Below, in pieces: positions 1 to 7,017 of a stretch of 64,000 nt of DNA. Both the position numbers and the translations under genes were made by a program. Every line of letters starts with the position of its first letter. Positions within the stretch are counted from its first letter, which is position 1. A model generated the notes under the pieces. That model saw nothing but the letters and a program-made list of their open reading frames with translations, was not told the DNA's origin and ran no database searches. The DNA is from a gamma proteobacterium endosymbiont of Lamellibrachia anaximandri (GTDB lineage Bacteria; Pseudomonadota; Gammaproteobacteria; Chromatiales; Chromatiaceae), in NCBI GenBank assembly GCA_016756855.1, contig JAESPD010000004.1:1-64000 (forward strand), written 5' to 3'.

Positions 1-102
1 ATCTCCAGCTACTTACAGACCATGGCGAATCAGGGATACAATCCGCTGGTCGCTATTCAGTTGGCGCTTTCTGGTCAGCTTTATGCGGATGGGGGTGAGT
101 AG
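1..102 (+). CDS. C-terminal end of an unidentified protein (partial)
   Basis: An open frame runs in from the left edge and stops at a TAG at 100-102, giving 33 residues that end in LYADGGE. The piece is hydrophilic to mildly amphipathic and carries no motif I recognise. The same-strand cytochrome-like gene starts about 77 bases later, so this could be the end of an upstream gene in the same or a separate unit. It is called only because the frame is open from base 1 and ends before the next ribosome binding site. Confidence 0.4.
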   Translation: MSSYLQTMANQGYNPLVAIQLALSGQLYADGGE

Positions 103-178
103 TTACGATACTACCAGTAAGCCTGATGTATGAGTGTAGATATGTTGAACCAGATAACAGGCTGATGGAGTGGCGTCT

Positions 179-832
179 ATGAAATGGCAATCTGCAATCG
201 GGACGTTTGGAATTCTGGGCCTTCTTGTGTTTTTACCGCCCGCACTCTCGGCAGAAGGCAAGGCGTTCACCGAATCCGTGGTTATCTTCAACACCATCTG
301 CGCAAAATGCCATGAGGCTCAATGCAGTGGTCGGTTGAGTTTCGACGAGGCCTTTGAGAAATCGAGCAGTCATGTCCTGAGGCACTACGGGCAGGCATCC
401 GGCAAGCAATGGCTACAAAAAGAGCTGTTCGATATTCTCAACTACATGAAAGGAAAATGCGCCTATTACCCGACACAGACTCTTATGCCTTCAAAGAGGG
501 TCTGGAATAGAGCTATTTTGGATAAATTTACGACTTTGATGGAGAGGAACTACTTCATCCCTGTTGGTCACTTTGCTCCGGGGCGTTATCGTATTGAACT
601 GGAGCTTGAGAGAGATGCAAAGGTAATCACACATCTCATATCCGGGGAGTTTGAAATGGCGCTGGAGGATTGTTTTCTATCAACTGACCGAAGGGTGAAT
701 ATTCCGGTTCGTATTGAAGAGCCGGGAGACTACTATTTTCGCATGTATCCGAAAACCCCCGTTAGGATTCTCAGATTTTCAATCCTTCCAAACGAAAGCA
801 AAGTTCAACAGGATTTAAAAACTCCCATGTGA
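179..832 (+). CDS. Periplasmic single-heme c-type cytochrome-like protein
   Basis: 217 residues. The N-terminus is a signal peptide (hydrophobic stretch GILGLLVFLPPALSA). Near residue 42 there is one CAKCH heme c motif, followed by an unusual extra Cys (EAQCSG). The second half (about 115-215) is rich in beta-type hydrophobic alternation and could be a small beta-sandwich domain. I chose the ATG at 179 over the in-frame GTG at 170 because GGAG at 167-170 lies 8 bases before the ATG and overlaps the GTG. It is probably an electron carrier or heme sensor in the periplasm. The partner is unknown and the neighbours do not identify a pathway. Confidence 0.65.
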   Translation: MKWQSAIGTFGILGLLVFLPPALSAEGKAFTESVVIFNTICAKCHEAQCSGRLSFDEAFEKSSSHVLRHYGQASGKQWLQKELFDILNYMKGKCAYYPTQTLMPSKRVWNRAILDKFTTLMERNYFIPVGHFAPGRYRIELELERDAKVITHLISGEFEMALEDCFLSTDRRVNIPVRIEEPGDYYFRMYPKTPVRILRFSILPNESKVQQDLKTPM

Positions 833-890
833 CTAATCTTCTTTGTGCCCAAAATGAAATTCCCCTTACGATACTTAGCCAACTACACTC

Positions 891-1316
891 ATGATCAAAC
901 AGATATTGCAGGCAGGACGTCAAACCAGTTCCGGTTTTTTCAGTATGTTGCCGGTTATGTTGGGTACGTTGCTGCTGTCCAGTTTACTGATCCCCTATAT
1001 TCCCAGATTATTTGAAACTGGTTGGTTCGGACAAAACCCTGCATCAGATGCGTTGCTCGGCGCCGGCATCGGTAGTATCGCCGTAGGCCAGCCGGTAGTC
1101 AGCTATCTGTTAGGGGGAGAGTTGAGCAATAGCGGGGTGAGCTTGGTTGGTGTGACCGCTTTGGTCGTAGCCTGGGTTACGGTAGGCATCACCCATCTGC
1201 CGGTTGAGGCTGCCGCCTTCGGGTGGCGTTTTGCCATTTACAGAAATCTGTTGAGCTTTCTGTTTGCCGTGGTGATTGCCTTTATCATCGCCGGGGTCTT
1301 GTATGTCATCGCGTAA
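891..1316 (+). CDS. Small membrane permease subunit, first half of a split permease
   Basis: 141 residues with about four predicted membrane segments (roughly 17-37, 58-78, 85-105, 116-140). The central stretch GIGSIAVGQPVVSYLLGGEL resembles the Gly/Pro-rich re-entrant segment of DUF318/YraQ-type permeases, but the protein is only about half the length of that family. The next gene starts inside its 3' end (14-base overlap), which suggests translational coupling and that the two proteins form one transporter. The substrate is unknown. The family assignment rests on general resemblance and could be wrong; the membrane nature is clear. Confidence 0.6.
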   Translation: MIKQILQAGRQTSSGFFSMLPVMLGTLLLSSLLIPYIPRLFETGWFGQNPASDALLGAGIGSIAVGQPVVSYLLGGELSNSGVSLVGVTALVVAWVTVGITHLPVEAAAFGWRFAIYRNLLSFLFAVVIAFIIAGVLYVIA

Positions 1317-1869
1317 TCTCACGAGCGAGAAGCCAAAGAAGCGGGCGTCTGCGAATAAAAGTCATGGCGGATGGTGGTTCCTGTTGGCGGTTTTGCTTGT
1401 GCATCTCGGGGTGTGGCAAATCGCTCCCGACTTGAGCGCAGAAAGCCTGGCATATTTCGTCCAGGTGATGAGTCGGTTGTTGCCGGTTTTTGGACTGTTG
1501 TTCCTGCTGCTCTGGCTCTTCAATCTGTTTGCCAGGCCTAAGCAGATTAAACACTGGCTTGGTGGACAGTCAGGATCCCGGGGATGGATATTCTCTATTC
1601 TCGGCGGGGTTGCTTCCATGGGTTCCATGTATCTCTGGTACCCCCTGCTTCACGATCTCAAAGCCCATGGCATGCGGTCGTCTTTGCTCGCTGCATTCCT
1701 CTATAGCCGGGCAGTGAAGATCCCCATGTTGCCCTTGATGGTGCACTACTTCGGTACCCTCTATACTGGACTTTATGTGGTTAATATCTTGCTGTTCTCT
1801 GTTTTGAGCGGTGTCATAATGGAGCAGTTAGAGAGAGGAACGCCTCAGGGCCTCGACTATAACGATTGA
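1303..1869 (+). CDS. Membrane permease subunit, second half of a split permease
   Basis: 188 residues with a basic cytoplasmic N-terminus followed by about four membrane helices (about 26-44, 52-78, 100-125, 150-180). The segment around SRAVKIPMLPLMVHYFG resembles the second half of YraQ-like permeases. The start is the ATG at 1303; a TTG at 1276 is in frame but lies deeper inside the upstream gene. The 14-base overlap with the preceding permease gene implies joint expression. The last ~50 coding bases and the following DNA recur in decayed form at 6862-6957, so this gene end has been duplicated. Confidence 0.6.
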   Translation: MSSRNLTSEKPKKRASANKSHGGWWFLLAVLLVHLGVWQIAPDLSAESLAYFVQVMSRLLPVFGLLFLLLWLFNLFARPKQIKHWLGGQSGSRGWIFSILGGVASMGSMYLWYPLLHDLKAHGMRSSLLAAFLYSRAVKIPMLPLMVHYFGTLYTGLYVVNILLFSVLSGVIMEQLERGTPQGLDYND

Positions 1870-1923
1870 TGAAAAACAAGCCCGATACAGGGCCCGCTAT
1901 ACAGTGATTTTGCGTGATATTTC

Positions 1924-2616
1924 ATGAAACTGATTTTTGCTAAAAACCTGGAAAAGACCTATAGCACCGGAGAGATCGATGTTACAGCCATCACGAGTGC
2001 GGACTTCAGCATCGATTCCAGCTCCTTTGTCTCCTTTGTCGGCCCATCAGGCAGTGGTAAGAGCACGCTGCTGAATATGATCGGCTGTCTGGACCGGCCC
2101 AGTGGAGGAAAACTCAGGGTGCTCGATACGGATGTAACCACACTGGATCGAAAGCGAGGGGCAGCTTTTCGCGCCAAGCATATAGGTTTCATCTTTCAGG
2201 ACTTTAATCTCATCCCGGTGCTGACCGTATTCGAGAATATTGAATACCCCCTCATCATGGTGCAAAAGTGGTCTGCGGAGAAACGCAGAAAGCGTGTGAA
2301 CGAGATGTTGGAAGCCGTGGATATGACCGATCAGGCATACAAGTTGCCCTCTGAGCTTTCCGGTGGGCAAAAGCAGCGGGTGGCCATCGCGCGTGCTTTG
2401 GCCACACATGCCAAATTGATATTGGCGGATGAACCCACCGCAAATCTCGATCATGCCACCGCCTACCGCATCATCAATCTCATGAAACAGATGCGTGATG
2501 AGTTTGGCTCCACCTTCATCTTCTCAACCCACGACCCCAAGATCATGGAGGCAGCAGAGATTATCTATACCCTGGAGGATGGCGTGGTTAATCTGACGAA
2601 GGGAGAGAACCCATGA
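1924..2616 (+). CDS. ABC transporter ATP-binding protein, LolD/MacB type
   Basis: 230 residues, the usual length for LolD-type ATPases. The Walker A motif is GPSGSGKST (about residue 41), the signature is [15 protein letters not shown] (about 141), and Walker B is LILADEPTANLD (about 161). It powers an inner-membrane permease that extracts or moves lipid-linked or hydrophobic cargo on the periplasmic side. The next gene overlaps by 4 bases (ATGA) and encodes the matching FtsX-type permease. The LolA-like carrier and outer-membrane protein downstream make it part of a four-gene envelope-transport operon. It is unlikely to be the essential LolD itself, because the permease is a single gene rather than LolC plus LolE. 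Confidence 0.88.
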   Translation: MKLIFAKNLEKTYSTGEIDVTAITSADFSIDSSSFVSFVGPSGSGKSTLLNMIGCLDRPSGGKLRVLDTDVTTLDRKRGAAFRAKHIGFIFQDFNLIPVLTVFENIEYPLIMVQKWSAEKRRKRVNEMLEAVDMTDQAYKLPSELSGGQKQRVAIARALATHAKLILADEPTANLDHATAYRIINLMKQMRDEFGSTFIFSTHDPKIMEAAEIIYTLEDGVVNLTKGENP

Positions 2617-3857
2617 TGCGGATTCTGGCTATCGCCCTGCGCAACCTGATGCGCTACCGTCGACGGACCCTGCTCACCACGCTGTTGATTACCATCGGTG
2701 TGGTAGCCGTATTGCTGTTTATTGCTGTTTCAAGCTCTTTCAAGAGCATGATGATCGGGCAAATTACAGACTCTATGTTGGGACATCTTCAAATCCATAA
2801 AAAGGGTTATGTCTCTTCAATTGATAACCTGCCTTTACATCTGAACATGCCGCCCAAGATGGTCGATAAAGTGTCTGAGGCACTTGCGGAAATCGATGAG
2901 GTAGAGGCTTGGTCACCACGGGTCAAGCTTGGCGCCATGTTCAGTAATTTTACCGAGACCACCAATATCCGCCTGAATGGCGTGGATCCTGTGAGGGAGT
3001 CACGGGTCAGCCCCGACCTGTCTAAGCGGTTTATTTCCGGCGGTGGAGATGTCCTGGTGGAAAAAGGCAGGATCCTGGTGCCTGAGCTCATCGCCAAGGG
3101 TATGAAGGTCAAGGTAGGTGACCCTGTCGTGCTGGTGGCGAACAACAAAGATGGCTCGGTGAACGGAATGAACTTTGTCGTACAGGGCCTGTTGGAAGGT
3201 ATATCCGGCCCCGGCGGGCGTGACGGTTACATTCATTTGGATGATGCGCGGACACTGCTGCGCATGGATGACCACGAGGTCAGTGAGATTGCCATACGCC
3301 TCAAGGGCCTCGATCATATCGAGACTGCCCAACGCCAATTAAAAGCATCCATTGGCATATTGAAAAATAAGAAGGGGAAACCTGCCTTCGAGATTCACCC
3401 TTGGGAGAAACTCTCTCCCTTTTCAAATATCGCCAAGATGATCGATCTGATGACGCTCTTCATAAAGATCATGCTGGTATCCATTGTGTTGATCAGCGTG
3501 ATGAATGTCATGATCATGGCGGTCTACGAACGCATTCGCGAGATCGGAACCATTGCCGCCATGGGTACGTCGCCGGGCAGTATCCGCTCGTTGTTTATTG
3601 CGGAGGGGTTTCTTCTGGGGCTGTTGGGTGCCGTAATCGGTGTCATCCTTAGTCTGAGTCTGGTAGCCGTGTTCAGATATGCCGGTATCTCCTTTGATTT
3701 TGGTCGGCAAAAGGGGCTGCTGTTACAGCCGGAAATCGCTCTAGGGGATGTCGCCCTGGCTGCAGTAATGGTCATCATTGTCGCCATTCTTGCCAGTCTG
3801 CAGCCTGCCTGGAAGGCCTCATGCATGGACCCCATCGATGCCTTGCGGCATGTCTGA
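2613..3857 (+). CDS. FtsX-like ABC permease (LolC/MacB family)
   Basis: 414 residues. The topology is that of the MacB/LolCE family: one N-terminal membrane helix (about 20-42), a large periplasmic domain (about 45-280), then three C-terminal helices (about 285-310, 335-360, 378-400). The last part has the conserved FtsX pattern with VYERIREIGTIAAMG and ends LQPAWKASCMDPIDALRHV. It acts with the ATPase whose gene it overlaps by 4 bases. The chain presumably works as a homodimer, since no second permease gene is present. The partner genes downstream suggest movement of a lipidated or lipid cargo towards the outer membrane. Confidence 0.85.
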   Translation: MMRILAIALRNLMRYRRRTLLTTLLITIGVVAVLLFIAVSSSFKSMMIGQITDSMLGHLQIHKKGYVSSIDNLPLHLNMPPKMVDKVSEALAEIDEVEAWSPRVKLGAMFSNFTETTNIRLNGVDPVRESRVSPDLSKRFISGGGDVLVEKGRILVPELIAKGMKVKVGDPVVLVANNKDGSVNGMNFVVQGLLEGISGPGGRDGYIHLDDARTLLRMDDHEVSEIAIRLKGLDHIETAQRQLKASIGILKNKKGKPAFEIHPWEKLSPFSNIAKMIDLMTLFIKIMLVSIVLISVMNVMIMAVYERIREIGTIAAMGTSPGSIRSLFIAEGFLLGLLGAVIGVILSLSLVAVFRYAGISFDFGRQKGLLLQPEIALGDVALAAVMVIIVAILASLQPAWKASCMDPIDALRHV

Positions 3858-3881
3858 TCCTTAACCTTCAAGGAATACCCG

Positions 3882-4613
3882 ATGAGATACGTCTTTCTAT
3901 TACTCTGGCTACTTCTGGCAGCTGTTCCGCTGCATGCCCAGGACGCCCAACAGTTGCTCCAGGAGGTGGATCGGCGTCTGCAGCCAGAGTCTTATGAGAT
4001 GTACCGCAAGCTGATCAATATCGAACCCGATGGCGATAAGAAAGCTTTCGTGCTCTATACCGTTAAGAAGGGTAATGACAAGATGCTTGCCCTGTTTCTC
4101 GATCCGCCCAGCGAGAAGGGACGCGCCACCTTGCGGCTGGCTGATAATATGTGGCTCTATATTCCCGATGTCGGCAGGCCGCTGCGTATCACCAGCCTGC
4201 AGTCGGTGGTTGGTGGCGTGTTCAACAACTCCGATATCATGCGGCTCGACTTCAGTGCCGAATACCATGCTGAATCGGTGAAAGGAGAAGATGGAACGTA
4301 CCTGCTAGAGCTCAAGGCAAAGAGCAATAGCGTCGCCTATGACCGCCTCAGGATGTGGGTGGATCAAGAGGCTCGTGTACCGATCAGGATAGAGGCCTAT
4401 GCCGCCAGCGGACTGCTGATCAAGACCCTGCATTACAGCAAGATAAAAGATTTTGGCAACGGCATCGTCCGACCTGCGATGTTGGAGACCGACAGCCCTC
4501 TTCACAAAGGTTATAAATCGGTAATGCTGTTTTCAGGCGTTAGACCACGCGACCTTTCAGATGAGGTATTCAGCCTCAGTTTTATGTCGAAGGCGGGCGA
4601 ACTGCGGGAATGA
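3882..4613 (+). CDS. Outer membrane lipoprotein-sorting (LolA-like) periplasmic protein
   Basis: 243 residues with a cleavable signal peptide (MRYVFLLLWLLLAAVPLHAQ). The mature part has alternating beta strands and motifs typical of the COG2834 outer-membrane lipoprotein-sorting family, a LolA-like fold with a hydrophobic cavity (for example LADNMWLYIPDVGRPLRI). The gene sits 24 bases after the ABC permease and overlaps the next gene by 4 bases. In this setting it probably receives cargo from the ABC transporter and carries it across the periplasm. It is longer than housekeeping LolA (about 180-200 residues), which fits a specialised paralogue. Confidence 0.8.
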   Translation: MRYVFLLLWLLLAAVPLHAQDAQQLLQEVDRRLQPESYEMYRKLINIEPDGDKKAFVLYTVKKGNDKMLALFLDPPSEKGRATLRLADNMWLYIPDVGRPLRITSLQSVVGGVFNNSDIMRLDFSAEYHAESVKGEDGTYLLELKAKSNSVAYDRLRMWVDQEARVPIRIEAYAASGLLIKTLHYSKIKDFGNGIVRPAMLETDSPLHKGYKSVMLFSGVRPRDLSDEVFSLSFMSKAGELRE

Positions 4614-5890
4614 GTCGAGGGCTTACGGGACTGCTCCTCATTCCGCTCTTGATACCGGTTCAGGCGGAAGAGTTTGATTTCGACATCTCCCGGTATGAGA
4701 AGAAGCCGTTCGAGTTTAGCGGGCATCTGGAGATAAAGCCGGAGTATCGATACTTCGACCAGGATAGCACACTCTACCGGCTTAACTTCCCGACAGCAGA
4801 TGAGCAGCCCTCCTCAGATGACCGGTATAGCGGTGTGCCGGAACTGGAAGGCCTCTACCGATCCGGTGCTTCTTCTCTTAATTTCCATGCCCAGGCCACA
4901 GCGCAGCATGATATCTACGGCGGGAGTGGTAATGCGGATGTTTTTCAGCTCTATTACCGCCATTCTACCGACACGCTGACCTTTGAACTCGGCAAGCGAG
5001 CCCTGAAATGGGGTACGGGTTACGCGTGGAACCCGGTGGGTTTCATCCAACGAGCCAAAGATCCCAGTGATTCAGAGTTGAGTCGTGAAGGTTTTATCAT
5101 TGCCTCGATAGACTATGTGAGAAGCTTTGATGCTCCTTTGAAGGCGATTGCTTTCACTCCGGTACTATTGCCTGTCACCCATAGCATCAATGAGGATTTT
5201 TCACCTGAAGGAGATGTTAATCTGGCAGGCCGACTCTACCTCCTCTATCGTGATACGGATATCGATCTTCTTTTCTTGACCGAAGGTAGCCGTAGTGGGC
5301 GGATCGGGCTGGATTTTTCCCGCAACCTGGCGACGAACCTTGAAATACACGGTGAACTGGCCTGGATCCATGATCAGGCAAGATTCATATTGGATGAGGG
5401 GGAAGCAATAAATATACGCAGGCAAGATAGCACGAGTTATCTGTTGGGGATACGCTATCTATCCACCCAGGATACGACCTATATCCTTGAGTATTATCAC
5501 AGCGGCTCCGGCCTGAGTAAAAATGAGGCCGAACGATTTTTTAGTCTGCTTGATTCAGCAGAATCGACAGGTGAGGTTGCAGCGTTTGAAAAGGCGCGAA
5601 ATATTGCTGGCCAGGCAGGTTTCTTCACACCCAATTACATGCGGGACTATATACACTTGAGAGTTTCCCAGAAAGAACCCTTCGATATCGTCTATCTCAG
5701 TGCAGATCTTACCTCGATTATAAACCTTCAGGATCACAGCTACTCCCTCGTCCCTGGAGTGAATTATACGGGATTTAATAACATCGAATTACGCCTCCGT
5801 GCAGCCCTGAATCAGGGTGTTCCCCACTCTGAATTTGGAGAAAAGCTGGTTGAAAATCGCATTGAGTTACGGGTGAGATATTTTTTCTAG
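4610..5890 (+). CDS. Predicted outer-membrane beta-barrel protein, partner of the ABC/LolA-like system
   Basis: 426 residues with a short signal peptide (cleavage about after QAEE). The mature protein shows repeated amphipathic beta strands and ends in ENRIELRVRYFF, with a C-terminal aromatic residue as in BAM-recognised barrels. A segment FELGKRALKWGTGYAWNP resembles strands of DUF1302-like and related porin-type proteins found next to envelope exporters. The gene overlaps the LolA-like gene by 4 bases and closes the operon. A role as the outer-membrane acceptor or exit channel is inferred; the cargo is unknown. Confidence 0.65.
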   Translation: MSRGLTGLLLIPLLIPVQAEEFDFDISRYEKKPFEFSGHLEIKPEYRYFDQDSTLYRLNFPTADEQPSSDDRYSGVPELEGLYRSGASSLNFHAQATAQHDIYGGSGNADVFQLYYRHSTDTLTFELGKRALKWGTGYAWNPVGFIQRAKDPSDSELSREGFIIASIDYVRSFDAPLKAIAFTPVLLPVTHSINEDFSPEGDVNLAGRLYLLYRDTDIDLLFLTEGSRSGRIGLDFSRNLATNLEIHGELAWIHDQARFILDEGEAINIRRQDSTSYLLGIRYLSTQDTTYILEYYHSGSGLSKNEAERFFSLLDSAESTGEVAAFEKARNIAGQAGFFTPNYMRDYIHLRVSQKEPFDIVYLSADLTSIINLQDHSYSLVPGVNYTGFNNIELRLRAALNQGVPHSEFGEKLVENRIELRVRYFF

Positions 5891-6009
5891 GAGCTGTAAA
5901 AGACAGCCATATGAAATTCAGAAATGCTAAAAATTTCCGTAAAATCATTGTGTTGAGTTGTTTCTCGGCTCAATTTTCACTGTTCGTTGTGATGGTTTGC
6001 AGGATGAAC

Positions 6010-6030
6010 GTAGGGTGCGCCGCGCGCACC
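6010..6030 (+). repeat. Short GC-rich dispersed repeat
   Basis: The 20-base core GTAGGGTGCGCCGCGCGCAC recurs at 19208-19227 with two changes. It contains a self-complementary GTGCGC/GCGCAC pairing. Just after it (about 6041-6060) the pentamer GACCT is repeated in tandem. It is a REP-like intergenic element with no visible gene function. Confidence 0.55.
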
Positions 6031-6440
6031 TTAGCTTAGACTTGACCTGACCTGACCTGACGTGGTCTTCTGGGCAGGGAAGATCAGCTGCATGACACCA
6101 CTTACCTCCGCATCGACTTTCTGGGAAGCTTCCAGGCAACGGTCGGTGGATAGACCGGTCACCTGCCAGGCCAGTGGCGAAACTCTGATGAGTGCATTAT
6201 CGAGTTGTTCGCCCCGGTCGGTGGCCTCAGTCATCATGGCGGCAATCTGTACCAGACTGGCGGAAAACTGGTACTGCCTGGCTTTCTCAAGCCCGAGCTG
6301 AAACTCGACGGGTCCCCATAAGCTCTGCGGCAGTTTCCAGTGGCGCATCAATGCGGCACTGACTTGGGCATAGTCGACGCCCAACAGGGTGCGCTCGGCT
6401 TGATGCAGGCTCCCCTGGTGCGCTTTGGCTTGTTCGATCG
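6031..6440 (-). pseudogene. Truncated HDOD-domain protein fragment
   Basis: The minus frame ending at 6031 encodes the C-terminal part of an HDOD signalling domain: a segment GSLHQAERTLLGVDYAQVSA followed by an LMRHWKLPQSLW stretch matches the helix-turn pattern of HDOD proteins (E..LLGvdHaevGa, W.lP). Residues further 5' (beyond about 6440) do not continue the domain, because that DNA encodes a receiver domain on the other strand. The start of the original gene, including most of HDOD, is missing. The track-like open frame continues to 6651 only by chance antisense to the receiver. I regard it as a gene relic at a rearrangement junction. Confidence 0.55.
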
Positions 6441-6441
6441 C

Positions 6442-6828
6442 CTGCGCGTGTTGGCAGCAGATGATGTTGAAATTAACCGCCTGATCCTTGAAGACTTGTT
6501 GGTGCACGAGGGCGCCCAATCTGTCTTCGCTGAAAATGGAGAGCAGGCACTGCGGTGTATTGAGGAGGCAGGAGAACACGCTTTTGATGTCGTGCTCATG
6601 GATGTGCAGATGCCGGTGATGGATGGCCATATTGCAACACAGCGGATACATGAAATAGCGCCTGAGTTACCCGTCACCGGATTGACATCCCATGCCTTGG
6701 CCGAAGAAAAAGCGCACTGCCTGGCCAGTGGGATGGTGGAACATGTGACAAAACCCATTGATGTGGATGTTCTGGTCGAAGCGATTCAGCAAAGCGTCAA
6801 ATCAAGCGATCCGATGCCATTCAGATAA
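6442..6828 (+). pseudogene. Orphan response-regulator receiver domain, 3' remnant of a hybrid kinase
   Basis: From about 6442 the plus frame encodes a complete-looking receiver domain: LRVLAADDVEINRLILEDLL at its start, acceptor Asp in VVLMDVQMPVMDGH, switch Thr/Ser region in PVTGLTSHA, and conserved Lys in HVTKPID. The wording DDVEINR...MDVQMPVMDG is typical of the C-terminal receiver of hybrid sensor kinases. No start codon with a ribosome site precedes it. In-frame DNA upstream is antisense HDOD sequence, so the kinase part has been lost. It could be read as a 162-residue protein from an ATG at 6340, but the first 34 residues of that would be spurious. Confidence 0.55.
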
Positions 6829-6835
6829 TCGACTG

Positions 6836-6858
6836 GCCCACTTGATGCTGGGCTTTTT
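6836..6858 (+). terminator. Weak intrinsic terminator-like hairpin
   Basis: A GCCCA/TGGGC stem of 5 base pairs with an 8-base loop is followed directly by five T residues (6854-6858). It lies 8 bases after the receiver remnant. The stem is short, so the call is tentative. Confidence 0.35.
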
Positions 6859-6861
6859 GTC

Positions 6862-6957
6862 GTTGATATCCTACTGTTTCCTGTATTGAGTGGTGTCATA
6901 ATGTAGCAAGTCGAGGGTGGGATTTTCAGAGTTCCGACGACGGTGATTGATGAAAGA
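6862..6957 (+). pseudogene. Decayed copy of the 3' end of the split-permease gene
   Basis: Bases 6862-6911 match 1780-1828 at about 41 of 50 positions, including an unbroken GGTGTCATAATG and flanking GAGTG/GAGCG. The similarity returns at GATTGATGAAA (about 6943-6953, compare 1864-1874). The copy carries an in-frame stop (ATG TAG) where the intact gene reads through. It is therefore a non-coding relic, and it sits 61 bases before the Kef-type antiporter gene. Confidence 0.65.
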
Positions 6958-7017
6958 CATAGTTGTTTCAGGACTCATTGAAAATCTCTTTTTTGCGTTG
7001 CAATCTGAATAGTTATC

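Noticed and set aside
6834..6849. Sigma-54-like TGGCCCACTTGATGCT before the Kef-type antiporter
   Set aside because: GG and GC have correct spacing, but several consensus bases are wrong and it overlaps a terminator-like hairpin about 170 bases from the gene.
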